Assembly (NCBI RefSeq): GCF_036248255.1
Contig: NZ_CP109178.1
Coordinates: 8,623,001-8,687,000 of the forward strand
Direction of reading: 5' to 3'
From: Streptomyces sp. NBC_01717
GTDB taxonomy: Bacteria; Actinomycetota; Actinomycetes; Streptomycetales; Streptomycetaceae
Length of the DNA: 64,000 nucleotides
Part shown: one piece after another, positions 34,420-42,820 of the stretch
Numbering within the stretch: the stretch's first letter is position 1
Layout: each line of letters opens with the position of its first letter
The notes under the pieces: model-generated
Seen by the model: only the letters and a program-made list of their open reading frames with translations
Databases searched by the model: none
Told to the model about the DNA's origin: nothing
Position numbers and translations under genes: made by a program

Positions 34420-35579
34420 GCACCGACCTGCGCGGCAAGGTCGCCGTTGTCGGCGTCGCCGAGTCCGATCTGGGCCAAGTCGCGCCCGGTCTCACCCACT
34501 TCGACCTGATCGGGCAGGCCACCGCCCGCGCGCTGAAGGACGCGGGTCTGAAGAAGTCCGACATCGACGGCTTCTTCTGCGCCTCCTCCTATCTGCCGTT
34601 CCCCACACTGGACGTCGCCGAATACCTGGGCATCCGACCCACGTACGCCGACTCGACCAACGTCGGCGGCAGCTCCTTCGTCTCGCATCTGCTGCACGCC
34701 GCCGCGGCCATCGAGACCGGCCTGTGCACCACGGCACTGATCACCTACGGTTCCACCCAGCGCTCCGACGGCGGCCGCCTCGTCTCGCCGACCAAGCTGC
34801 TGCCGTGGGAGGAGGCGTACAAGCCGCGCTACCCGGTCTCCATGTACGCGCTCGCCGCCTCCCGGCACATGCACGAGTTCGGTACGACGCGCGAACAGCT
34901 CGCGGAGGTCGCGGTCGCCGCGCGCGACTGGGCCCGGCTCAACCCGAAGGCGTTCACCTACGGCCGCGGCCCGCTGACCGTCGAGGACGTCCTGTTCTCG
35001 CAGATGATCAGCTACCCGCTCACCTCCAAGGACTGCTGCCTGGTCACGGACGGCGGCGGTGCGGTGATCCTCACCGGTGCCGAACGCGCCCGTGAGCTGC
35101 ATGACCGTCCGGCGTACTTCCTGGGCGGCGGCGAGGCCACCTGGCACCGTTCCATCTCCCAGATGCCGGACCTCACCACCACCGCAGCGGCGGACTCCGG
35201 ACGCCGGGCCTTCGAGATGGCAGGCCTCAAACCGTCGGACGTCGACGTGGTGGAGCTGTACGACGCCTTCACCATCAACACCCTCCTCTTCTTGGAAGAC
35301 CTGGGGTTCTGCGGCAAGGGTGAGGGCGGCGCCTTCGTCTGCGACGGACGCATCGGTCCCGGCGGCGAGCTCGCCGTCAACACCAACGGCGGCGGCCTCT
35401 CGTACTGTCACCCCGGCATGTACGGCATCTTCCTGATCATCGAGGCCGTACGTCAGCTGCGCGGCGAATGCGGCGAGCGCCAGCAGCCAGGCACCGACGT
35501 CGCGCTGGTCAACGGCAACGGCGGTGTCCTCTCCAGCCAGACGACGGCGCTGCTCGGCACGGCGGAGGCCCTCGCATGA
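34416..35579 (+). CDS. Ltp2-like thiolase-fold protein, probable acyl-CoA retro-aldolase
   Basis: A 387-residue thiolase-superfamily protein of the lipid-transfer/SCP2 group. The N-terminal nucleophilic cysteine of true thiolases is absent: the site reads ADSTNVGGSSFVSHLLHAA. The C-terminal cysteine motif is also replaced (GNGGVLSSQTTALL). The retained VELYDAFTINTLLFLEDLGF and LSYCHPGMYG segments carry tyrosines and a histidine found in Ltp-type enzymes. Ltp2 cleaves a 3-hydroxy side-chain CoA thioester by retro-aldol chemistry, which is the preferred guess here. Overlaps of 4 nt on both sides tie it to the DUF35 and dehydratase genes. Confidence 0.85.
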   Translation: MSTDLRGKVAVVGVAESDLGQVAPGLTHFDLIGQATARALKDAGLKKSDIDGFFCASSYLPFPTLDVAEYLGIRPTYADSTNVGGSSFVSHLLHAAAAIETGLCTTALITYGSTQRSDGGRLVSPTKLLPWEEAYKPRYPVSMYALAASRHMHEFGTTREQLAEVAVAARDWARLNPKAFTYGRGPLTVEDVLFSQMISYPLTSKDCCLVTDGGGAVILTGAERARELHDRPAYFLGGGEATWHRSISQMPDLTTTAAADSGRRAFEMAGLKPSDVDVVELYDAFTINTLLFLEDLGFCGKGEGGAFVCDGRIGPGGELAVNTNGGGLSYCHPGMYGIFLIIEAVRQLRGECGERQQPGTDVALVNGNGGVLSSQTTALLGTAEALA

Positions 35580-36448
35580 CGGGGACGGCCCCGGAGGCCT
35601 TCGCGAGGATCGAGGCCGGGTGGCGTCCCGAACCGGTGGAAACAACCGAGTTCGTGACGGCGGCCCCCTCGCAGGCACTCTCCGGCATCTTCGACCAGCC
35701 GGTCGCCGTGGCAGGCGTCGGCGACGCGCTGCCGCCCGTGTGGCACTGGCTGCACCTGCTCGACAGGCCTGCGCAGGCGGAGCTCGGTGAGGACGGGCAT
35801 CCGCGCGACGGGCTGTTCCTGCCGCCGCTGCCGGACCGGCGCCGGATGTTCGGCGGCGGACGGTTCGAGTTCCACGAGCCCATCAGAGTCGGTGACCTCG
35901 TCACACGCCGCTCCGAGGTGACGAGCGTGCGCACCCGACAGGGCGGCAGCGGCTGGCTTCTTCTGGTCACCCTCCGTCATAGGTTCTTCGTGGAAGGAGT
36001 GCTGAGGACCGTCGAAGAACAGGACATCGTCTACAAACAACCGGACGCCGCCGCGGCCACACCGAGAGCGACGGCCGAGTCGCGGGCCGCGGCCCCGCCG
36101 GCCCCATGGACGTACAGCCTGTGCCCGCTCCCGACGCTCCTGTTCCGGTTCAGCGCACTCACCTACAACGCGCACCGCATCCACTACGACCGTGACTACG
36201 CGACCGGCGTCGAGGGCTACCCGGACCTCGTCGTGCACGGACCGCTGCTCGCTCTCGCGCTGCTCGAACTACCGCGCCGCTTCGCACCCGTGCGCACGGT
36301 CGCGTCGTTCACGTTCCGGTCGAGGGCCCCGCTCTTCGCCCCGGACGCGTTCGTGGTCAGTGGGGTCCCCGACGGCAAGGGAGCCCAGCTGTCCGCTGGG
36401 CAGCCCGGCGCCGCCCCCGGCATCACCGGCACCGTGACCTTTCGTTAA
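35576..36448 (+). CDS. FAS1-like/MaoC-type acyl-CoA dehydratase
   Basis: A 290-residue double hot-dog protein of the HTD2/mesaconyl-CoA hydratase type: PPVWHWLHLLDRP and LPDRRRMFGGGRFEF in the N-terminal half, and SALTYNAHRIHYDRDYAT with the catalytic Asn-His region and LVVHGPLLALALLELPRR in the C-terminal half. It would hydrate or dehydrate an enoyl/3-hydroxyacyl-CoA. Its start overlaps the Ltp2-like stop. A second, frameshifted MaoC gene follows, so the original operon had two such enzymes. Confidence 0.87.
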   Translation: MTGTAPEAFARIEAGWRPEPVETTEFVTAAPSQALSGIFDQPVAVAGVGDALPPVWHWLHLLDRPAQAELGEDGHPRDGLFLPPLPDRRRMFGGGRFEFHEPIRVGDLVTRRSEVTSVRTRQGGSGWLLLVTLRHRFFVEGVLRTVEEQDIVYKQPDAAAATPRATAESRAAAPPAPWTYSLCPLPTLLFRFSALTYNAHRIHYDRDYATGVEGYPDLVVHGPLLALALLELPRRFAPVRTVASFTFRSRAPLFAPDAFVVSGVPDGKGAQLSAGQPGAAPGITGTVTFR

Positions 36449-36477
36449 GGGCTGTCCCGAGATTCGGAAGAAGTAAC

Positions 36478-36935
36478 ATGACCAAGGTTTTCGCATCCCC
36501 GCAGAGTTCGCCGCCGCGGCCGGTACCCACGTCGGTGTCAGCGAGTGGGTCGCCATCGAACAGGACCGGATCGACCTCTTCGCCGACGCGACCGGCGATC
36601 ACCAGTGGATCCACGTCGACCCCGAGCGGGCCGCCGACGGCCCGTTCGGCGCGACCATCGCGCACGGCTACCTCACTCTCTCCCTCATCCCGGTGCTCAC
36701 GCAGAGCGTGTACCGCGTCGAGGGCGTGAAGATGGGCGTCAACTACGGCCTGAACAAAGTCCGTTTCATGGACCCGGTGCGGACCGGCTCGAAGGTCCGG
36801 GCCTCGGTCGACGTCGTCTCCGCCGAGGTGGTGCCCGGCGGCGGCCACCAGGTCGTCAACAAGGTCACGATCGAGATCGAGGGCTCCGAGAAGCCGGCCG
36901 CCGTGGCCGAGACGGTGGTCCGCATCTACGGCTGA
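36478..36935 (+). pseudogene. MaoC-family enoyl-CoA hydratase with an N-terminal frameshift
   Basis: ATG 36478 starts MTKVFASP, the normal opening. One base is then missing near 36500, and the protein continues only in another frame: AEFAAAAGTHVGVSEW, later ADATGDHQWIHVDPERA (hot-dog catalytic Asp/His) and IAHGYLTLSLIPVL, ending at TGA 36935. The second frame has a stop at 36474 and no start codon before residue 60 or so. The repaired protein would be about 152 residues, normal for the family. It is a pseudogene unless the deletion is a sequencing error. Confidence 0.87.
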
Positions 36936-36942
36936 GCCGCGG

Positions 36943-37068
36943 CACCGTCCTGTCGCCCGGGTCGGCGGGCCCGCGGACATCACTGCCGCGGTGTCGTACT
37001 TCGCGGGCGGGGAGGCGGAATTCACCTCCGGCCAGGTGTTGTACGTCGCGGGTGGACCGAAGGCCTGA
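36943..37068 (+). pseudogene. C-terminal remnant of a second short-chain dehydrogenase
   Basis: Directly after the MaoC frame, 41 codons read RVGGPADITAAVSYFAGG, then a segment with TSGQVLYVAGG and a stop at 37066-37068. This is the standard C-terminal end of an SDR that forms NAD-binding subunits. The rest of the gene is gone; the start of the fragment falls 7 nt after the MaoC stop, as if a deletion joined the two. Confidence 0.75.
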
Positions 37069-37201
37069 CCCACCCCTGCGCCAGGGCCGCTGACGCCCCG
37101 CAACCGCACCTCTGTGGGGTCTGCGGGGCACAGTGGTCGCCGCCAGGAGCGAGTGGATATGACTGGCCCCGCTGCGTACCCAGTCGTTAACGTCGACACC
37201 C

Positions 37202-37633
37202 ATGAACCAGCGCCAGCGGAAGAAACTCTCCCGGCACCTCGTCGTAGCGGCCCTGCTGGGTGACACCATCCGTGTGAAGGCGCTTCTGCGGGCCGGGGCC
37301 GACCCGGAGCGAGCAGACGGCGAGGGCATCACCCCTCTGTATATGGCATCCGTGAATGGAGCAACTGAGATCGCCCGCCTCCTCCTTGCGGCCGGAGCCT
37401 CCCCGGACACAGAGAGCAGCGGACTCGGCTCGGAAGGCACGCCTCTGTGCGCAGCCGCATGCTGGGGGCACACCGAAACGGTGCGTGAACTGTTGGCGCA
37501 CGGCGCCGATCCGAACCTTCGTGAAGATCACGGTGTAGGCCGCTCTCCGCTGAACTGGGCGATCGGCGGCCCCCATCCCGAAACCGTCGCTCTCCTCACC
37601 GCAGCGGGAGCCTCCCACGCGGGAACCGCATAG
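37202..37633 (+). CDS. Ankyrin-repeat protein
   Basis: A 143-residue protein made almost wholly of ankyrin repeats. Four helix-turn-helix units are seen, such as VKALLRAGADPERADGEGITPLYMASVNG, then IARLLLAAGASP, VRELLAHGADPN and VALLTAAGAS. It has no signal peptide or catalytic domain and would act by binding another protein. It follows the decayed end of the catabolic operon and seems to be a separate transcription unit. Confidence 0.85.
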   Translation: MNQRQRKKLSRHLVVAALLGDTIRVKALLRAGADPERADGEGITPLYMASVNGATEIARLLLAAGASPDTESSGLGSEGTPLCAAACWGHTETVRELLAHGADPNLREDHGVGRSPLNWAIGGPHPETVALLTAAGASHAGTA

Positions 37634-37775
37634 CATCGTCGTCCGGCATCAGGGCTTCCGCCGCTCGATGGATCTCAGTCGCCCAACCGCGGCGCCCACA
37701 GGCCCGCAGCATGGCGAACCCGGAGTTCAGAAGCCACTTCCGAACCGGGCCCCAACCGCTGCGGGTCGTCTTCGA

Positions 37776-38114
37776 TCAGGTGGTCGGGTCGGGCATGATC
37801 TCCCGGACCTCTTGCGCACAGCGGCATGCGGCAGCAATCTTGGCAGCCCACTCCAGCGCGTCCTCACGTGTGGGCACATCGATGATCGAGAACCCGCCGA
37901 GCACCGCCTTGGTCTCCGGGTACGGGCCGTCGGTGACGGTCCCGTCGGTGGCCACGACGCTCGCCTGCTGCCTTTCCAGTCCACCACCGAAGACCCACAC
38001 AGCGGCGTCCTGAGCCTTACGCACCACCTCGTGCGAGGCCTCGGCCACGTCGGGCAACTCCTCCTCGGGGAAGGTCATCGCGCCGTCGTCGAACGAGATC
38101 AGGTACCGCGTCAT
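37776..38114 (-). CDS. YCII-related protein
   Basis: A 112-residue protein of the YciI/YCII group: MTRYLISFDDGAM at the N-terminus, AAVWVFGGGLE in the middle, TDGPYPETKAVLGGFSIIDVPTREDALEWAAKIAAACR at the end. This TDGP-(Y/F)-x-E-x-K pattern marks the subgroup often beside ECF sigma factors of the SigG/SigJ type. The fold is a ferredoxin-like dimer, of unknown role. The 107 nt between it and the IS element carry no gene. Confidence 0.85.
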   Translation of the reverse strand: MTRYLISFDDGAMTFPEEELPDVAEASHEVVRKAQDAAVWVFGGGLERQQASVVATDGTVTDGPYPETKAVLGGFSIIDVPTREDALEWAAKIAAACRCAQEVREIMPDPTT

Positions 38115-38211
38115 ATATGGCTCCCTTGGCCGTTGGCCTCCTTCGGCCGCCTCTCACCCTACGACGAACGCCTCCCTTCAGAACCGAAACTCACCCTGGC
38201 TTGCGAAACAG

Positions 38212-38221
38212 GCCCTAGTTG
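38212..38221. repeat. Left target-site duplication of the IS element
   Basis: GCCCTAGTTG, the left copy of the 10-bp duplication that brackets the IS element; identical to 39684-39693. Confidence 0.9.
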
Positions 38222-39683
38222 CAATGCCGTTGCTTTTGCCGTGAGCGTAGGCTGGCTGGCAGTGGGTCCCGGGGGTGGTGTGGGTGGCTGCGAGTGCGTC
38301 TGACTTATCGGGTCTTGGTCTGTTGACCTGGGTGTATCCGCCGGGGTTGGTGGACCGGGTGGTGGCGGCGTGCGGACGTTCAGAGCAACGTAGGCGACTG
38401 CTTCCTGCGCGGTTGGTCGTGTACTTCGTATTAGGGCTGGCACTGTTCTCGCCTGCTCCCTATCTCGAGGTCATGCGGCATCTGGTCGCGGGTCTGCGGG
38501 GGCTGGGACTGCTGGGTAAATGGCACGTTCCGGCGAAGTCTTCGCTGTTCAGAGCCCGGCAACGGCTCGGCTTCGAACCGCTCCAGGTGCTGTTCGCGGC
38601 GACTGCAAAGCCGATGGCCAACGAGTCGACGCCTGGCGCATTCTGGCGGGGCCTGCGGCTGCTGGCCGTCGACGGGACCTGCTGGGACGTAGCCGATACC
38701 GAAGCCAACCAGGCCGCCTTCGGCCGTCCCGGCAACGGCCGCGGAACCAGGCGCAGTGCATTTGTCCAGGTGCGGATGGCGGCCCTGGTGGAAGTAGGCA
38801 GCCATGCGGTGCTGGACGCGGAACTCGCCGGCTGCCGGACCGGTGAAGTCACCCTCGTCGGCCGCCTGCCCCGGTCCTGCGGCGCAGGCCAGCTGGTCCT
38901 GGCCGACCGCGGGTTCCTCGGCGTCCCGCTGTGGCGAGCCTTCACCGCCACCGGGGCTGACCTGCTGTGGCGGGTGCCGGCCAACCGCGTCCTGCCCGTC
39001 CGCAAGCTGCTTCGTGACGGATCATGGCTCTCCGACATCCACGCCGGCACCGACCCTGCGAAACGAGACCCGGTGCAGGTCCGCGTCCTTGCCTACCAAC
39101 TCAAAGACACCGGCAGCGCCGCTGGACCAGACGGCTACCGCCTGGTCACCACTCTTCTGGACCCCCGCCGCTATCCAGCCAGGCAGCTGGCCGCGCTCTA
39201 CCGTGAGCGCTGGGAAATCGAATCTGTCTTCGCCGAGATCAAGACCTGCCAGCGCGGCGCGAAGGTGGTCCTCAGCAGCAAGACACCCGACGGTGTCCTC
39301 CAACAGATCTGGGCTCACCTCCTGGTCCACCACGCGCTGCGGGAACTGATGCTGAGAACCGCAGCCACACGCCAACTCGACCCTGACCGCATCTCTTTCA
39401 CCGAGACCCTGCGCTCCGCCCGGCGCAGTGTGACTGTCACCCCGGGCGGTTTTTCCCCCTGAACTTCTGGTCCAAGCACTGCAAGTACTCCAAGAGGACC
39501 TGCTGGAAAGACTCCTGCCCGCCAGACGGCCCAGGAGCCAGCCCCGTGTCGTCAAGCGCAAGATGTCCAACTACTGGCTCAAACGAGCTGAGCACTACAC
39601 ATGGCCCCAACCCACCCACACCGGCACCCAAGCCATCCGCATCAGACGACCCAGATCTCCAGACCCGTAAAGCAACGGCATTG
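38222..39683 (+). mobile_element. Complete IS4-family insertion sequence
   Basis: A 1462-bp element bounded by 15-bp perfect terminal inverted repeats: CAATGCCGTTGCTTT at 38222-38236 and its complement at 39669-39683. It is flanked by a perfect 10-bp direct repeat, GCCCTAGTTG, in the 10-12-bp range known for IS4-family target duplications. The intact duplication implies a fairly recent insertion with no later rearrangement. It carries a single transposase gene on the plus strand, with a frame change near its end. The target overlaps the stop codon of the minus-strand pseudogene 39687-40046. Confidence 0.93.
38275..39670 (+). CDS. IS4-family transposase in two frames
   Basis: Frame 1 (GTG 38275 to TGA 39460-39462, 395 residues) has the DDE residues: first aspartate in LLAVDGTCWDVAD, second in LVLADRGFLG, glutamate in YRERWEIESVFAEIK, which fits the IS4 Y-(2)-R-(3)-E-(6)-K signature exactly. 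The expected C-terminal basic tail (RRPRSQPRVVKRKMSNYWLK, then a proline-rich end) is present, but in the +1 frame, from 39461 to TAA 39668-39670. The switch point is a run of five T and five C followed by TGA. This could be programmed +1 frameshifting at CCC-TGA or an indel in the homopolymer. The stop lies in the right terminal repeat. Confidence 0.88.
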
Positions 39684-39693
39684 GCCCTAGTTG
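39684..39693. repeat. Right target-site duplication of the IS element
   Basis: GCCCTAGTTG, identical to 38212-38221. It contains the stop codon (CTA on the plus strand) of the adjacent minus-strand pseudogene. Confidence 0.9.
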
Positions 39694-40046
39694 CCTTCCC
39701 TGGCCTTGGCCGCAGCCTTCAGCAGGAGGCGGTTCGGCGTGAGCGAGCCACTGTCCTGCGAGCAGAGCTGCCCGACGCCGTCGGTGATCGTGGCCTGGAT
39801 CAACGTACGGGTACGACCGCGTTGAAGCAGGGTGCCTGTTACGGTGTAGGCCTCCCCGGCGAGCAACGGACGTATGTACTCGACGTTCAGACTCATCGTT
39901 GCCGGCGAGAAGGAGGGCGGCCGCGATCTCGTCGGCCATATGGTAGGTGTAGCCGTTGCGGGCTTCGGGGCGGTTGAGCGTCCTGTCGCGACGTGCCCGT
40001 CGACGACATAGGTGATCTGCTCGTAGGGGCCTTGCTGTTCGGACAT
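39687..40046 (-). pseudogene. Composite remnant: enoyl-CoA hydratase N-terminus joined to a thioesterase C-terminus
   Basis: The open frame of 119 codons is chimeric. Its first 21 residues (YEQITYVVDGHVAT) are a crotonase N-terminus. One base is then missing near 39981, and the next crotonase segment (LNRPEARNGYTYHMADEIAA) is found only in another frame. Around 39900 the original frame resumes with NVEYIRPLLAGEAYTVTGTL and GRTRTLIQATITDG, the end of a PaaI-type hot-dog thioesterase. So a deletion fused two genes and a frameshift damaged the join. The stop lies inside the IS target duplication. The CoA-transferase gene upstream is intact. Confidence 0.8.
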
Positions 40047-40069
40047 GGCGTGCAGCCTTCCCGGTGACG

Positions 40070-41254
40070 TCAGACCGCGCCGTCGGCGCGCAGGGCGGTG
40101 ATGGCGGTGTCGTCGTAGCCGAGCCCACGCAGCACGCTGTTTGTGTGCTCACCCACGGCGGGAACAGAGTCCATGCGGGGGTCCAGCCCGCTGAGGGTGG
40201 CGGGCGGCAGCAGGGCCTTGATCGCGCCCCCCGGAGTCGACACGTCCCGCCAGCGGTCACGGCCGGACAGGACCGGGTGATTCCAGTACTCCTCGACCGA
40301 ATTGAGCCGGGCGTTGGCGACCTTCGCGTCGTCCAGGAGCTTCACCGCGGTGGTCGCGTCCAGCTCCGCGAAGCGCGCGGCGACGATCGCGTTGAGGTCG
40401 TCGCGGCGGGCCACCCGGGCCGAGTTCCGGTGGAACCGCGGATCGGTGGCGAGGGAGGCGTCGCCGAGGAAGACCTCGCAGAAGGACGCCCATTCGCGTT
40501 CGTTCTGGATGGCGAGCAGCACGGTCCTGCCGTCCGCCGCGCTGTACGGTCCGTACGGGGCGATCGTCGCGTGCTGGGCGCCGACGCGTGCGGGCTGCGT
40601 GCCGGAGTACGCCGTGTAGTACGCGGGGGAGCCCATCCACTCCGAGAGCGCCTCGAAGAGCGAGACCTCCACGGAGCGGGCCCGGCCCGTCGCCCGCCGT
40701 TCGTACAGTGCGGTGAGGATGCCCGAGTACGCGTACATGCCCGCTGCGATGTCGGCGATCGAGATGCCCACCTTGGCGGGCTCCTCGGGTGAACCGGTCA
40801 GCGACACAACACCCGTCTCGCACTGCACCAGCAGGTCGTACGCCTTGCGGTCCGCCCAGGGGCCGGCGTTGCCGTATCCGGAGATGTCACAGACGACGAT
40901 GGAGGGGTAGCGTTCACTCAACTCCTCGGCTCCCAGCCCGAGTCGGCGAGCTGCGCCCGGGGCAAGGTTCTGCACGAAGACGTCGGCCTCGGCGAGCAGC
41001 CGCTCCAGGACCTCACGGCCCGCGGGCGTCTTGATGTCGAGTGTCAGTGACTCCTTCGACCGGTTCAGCCACACGAAGTAGCTGGACTGGCCGTGCACGG
41101 ACTCGTCGTAGCCCCGGGCGAAGTCGCCGGTACCCGGGCGTTCGACCTTGATGACTCTGGCCCCCAGGTCGGCGAGCTGGCGGGTGGCGAAGGGCGCGGC
41201 GACGGCCTGCTCCAGGCTGACGACAGTGATTCCTTCGAGGGGAAGCGGGCTCAT
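40070..41254 (-). CDS. Family III (CaiB/BaiF) CoA transferase
   Basis: A 394-residue CoA transferase: EGITVVSLEQAVAAPFATRQLADLGARVIKV at the N-terminus, and RKAYDLLVQCETGVVSLTG with the nucleophilic aspartate that forms the acyl anhydride in this family. Unlike the gene at 23937 it lacks the GHDINY racemase motif, so genuine CoA transfer (for example from succinyl-CoA) is likely. Its ATG overlaps the MmgE/PrpD stop by 4 nt. Together they look like activation and processing of a dicarboxylic or methylcitrate-like acid. Confidence 0.9.
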   Translation of the reverse strand: MSPLPLEGITVVSLEQAVAAPFATRQLADLGARVIKVERPGTGDFARGYDESVHGQSSYFVWLNRSKESLTLDIKTPAGREVLERLLAEADVFVQNLAPGAARRLGLGAEELSERYPSIVVCDISGYGNAGPWADRKAYDLLVQCETGVVSLTGSPEEPAKVGISIADIAAGMYAYSGILTALYERRATGRARSVEVSLFEALSEWMGSPAYYTAYSGTQPARVGAQHATIAPYGPYSAADGRTVLLAIQNEREWASFCEVFLGDASLATDPRFHRNSARVARRDDLNAIVAARFAELDATTAVKLLDDAKVANARLNSVEEYWNHPVLSGRDRWRDVSTPGGAIKALLPPATLSGLDPRMDSVPAVGEHTNSVLRGLGYDDTAITALRADGAV

Positions 41255-42486
41255 GCGTGGTCCTTCGGATGGTGTACGGGGAAGGTGTCGCGCAGGAGTT
41301 GTGCGGCACCCTTCCAGTCGAGGCCGACGAGCAGTCCGGGTACGTCTGCCCCGCAGTCGGCGAGCTTGGTGGCGAACTCCTCCTCGGTGGCCGGAAGTTC
41401 GGGGGAGCCGGGCGGTAGTGCGAGGGTGGCGCGGAGCACGGTGCCGTCGCCGATCGTGATCTCGACGGAGGTGTCTCCGGTCAGCAGCCCGGAGCCTTCG
41501 GAGGTCCGCACGGTCTCCACCAGACCGATGAGGCGTTGTGCGAGCGGGCGTTCGACGTATCCGTCGGTGTACGAGACGAATCCGGGGTGGCCGTCGAGGA
41601 GGGCTGTGGTCACCGCGTACTCCAGGCTGAATTTTCCCTGCAGCCCGGTGTGCGGCTCCGAGTGGATCAGCGGGTGCACCGCTGCTTCGGGGGTGTGCAC
41701 GACGATGCGTACGACGTCCGCCGGGTCGACGGGTGCATCGGCCAGCAGGAGCCGAACGGCCCCGATGGGCCGCTGCATCGCGTAGCAGCACGGAAAGATC
41801 TTCGTGGCCAGCCCGCCGGGTACGGCTTCGCCCTTCGCTTCGAAGGTGTCCGGGCCGAGGCGGTCGTGATCGCCACCGACCAGCGGCAGCCAGACGTCCA
41901 GGGCCGAGGGGTCGGCGCCCGCGCCGGCGGCGGCGAGCCGCGCGGCCCGGACACCTGCCTCGGCGGCGAAGCCGACCTGGAGCGATTTGGTGTCCGTGCC
42001 GAAGGACCGCTGCACACCGCCCGCGGCGGGCAGCGCGAGGGAGATCGCCCGGGCGAGCCCCTCCGCGCCGAGCCCCAGCGCAAGACCCGCGCCCACCGCG
42101 GCGGCCGGTGCACCGGACGTGCAGGTGGCGTGCCAGCCGCTCGTGTAGTGCTGCCAGCCGAGCGCCGTGCCGAGACGGGCCATGACTCCCGCGGCGGCGA
42201 GGTACTCGCGCGCGCCACCGCCCGCTGCCAGCACGGCGGGCACACAGACCACGCTGATGTGCGCGGTCGACGGAAGATGCAGATCGTCGAAGTCGAGGAC
42301 ATGACCGAGGGCGGCCCACCGCGCAGCCTCGGGCAGGCCGGCCGAGATCCGCTCCATGGCGTGGCCACGCGCGGCCAGCGCAACGGCCACCGTGTCCTTG
42401 AGTGCGTGCTCGGCCAGCTTCACGTCATCCGGTGACGGATCCAGGGTCACGGCCCAGGAAGCGAGTTCCTGTGCGAGGTGCGGCAT
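41251..42486 (-). CDS. MmgE/PrpD family protein
   Basis: A 411-residue member of the 2-methylcitrate dehydratase/cis-aconitate decarboxylase superfamily: GHVLDFDDLHLPSTAHISVVCVPAVLA holds the DFDD(T/L)H active-site region, followed by GWHATCTSGAPAAAVGAGLALGL and a KIFPCCYAMQRPIGAV segment. The ATG at 42486 has GGAG 6 nt upstream; a TTG four codons earlier is less likely. Known members dehydrate 2-methylcitrate or decarboxylate cis-aconitate; this one's substrate is unknown. An AACGATCGTT operator lies 112 nt upstream. Confidence 0.87.
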   Translation of the reverse strand: MPHLAQELASWAVTLDPSPDDVKLAEHALKDTVAVALAARGHAMERISAGLPEAARWAALGHVLDFDDLHLPSTAHISVVCVPAVLAAGGGAREYLAAAGVMARLGTALGWQHYTSGWHATCTSGAPAAAVGAGLALGLGAEGLARAISLALPAAGGVQRSFGTDTKSLQVGFAAEAGVRAARLAAAGAGADPSALDVWLPLVGGDHDRLGPDTFEAKGEAVPGGLATKIFPCCYAMQRPIGAVRLLLADAPVDPADVVRIVVHTPEAAVHPLIHSEPHTGLQGKFSLEYAVTTALLDGHPGFVSYTDGYVERPLAQRLIGLVETVRTSEGSGLLTGDTSVEITIGDGTVLRATLALPPGSPELPATEEEFATKLADCGADVPGLLVGLDWKGAAQLLRDTFPVHHPKDHA

Positions 42487-42597
42487 GCATGGCTCCAAGT
42501 GGTAGCGGCATCACAGCTCAGGGCACCAGGGTGCAGGGCCGGCGATGCGCATATCGACCGCGTCCCCGGCCTCGATTCCGTGCGTGACCTTACCTGA

Positions 42598-42613
42598 TTG
42601 AACGATCGTTAAG
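42598..42613. promoter_or_regulatory. TetR-type operator upstream of the MmgE/PrpD operon
   Basis: TTGAACGATCGTTAAG contains the palindrome AACGATCGTT, identical in its core to 28447-28465. The site is in the 334-nt divergent gap between the MmgE/PrpD gene and tetR (42821). The rest of the gap holds the tetR-proximal site 42764-42773 and nothing else I can name. Confidence 0.72.
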
Positions 42614-42763
42614 CTATGATTGGAGTCACTGGCCGACGGCCGGCGCCGTGGTACCGGGCTCGTGCGCATCTGAATGAATGTTGTCGCTGGTGAGCGCGGT
42701 GTGCGAGCGTCTGTGGGCGTTCGCAAGGGGCGAGTATGCTCATTGGGGCCACTTTGACTGTGA

Positions 42764-42773
42764 TGAACGTTCA
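42764..42773. promoter_or_regulatory. Operator-like palindrome at the tetR start
   Basis: TGAACGTTCA, a perfect 10-bp palindrome 48 nt before the GTG start of tetR. It has the same GAAC/GTTC arms as the other sites in the cluster but a shorter centre. Probably an autoregulatory site. Confidence 0.58.
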
Positions 42774-42820
42774 GTCAGCGGAGTGGCTGCCACGGAACGG
42801 CGCAGGAGAAACGGAGAGTC

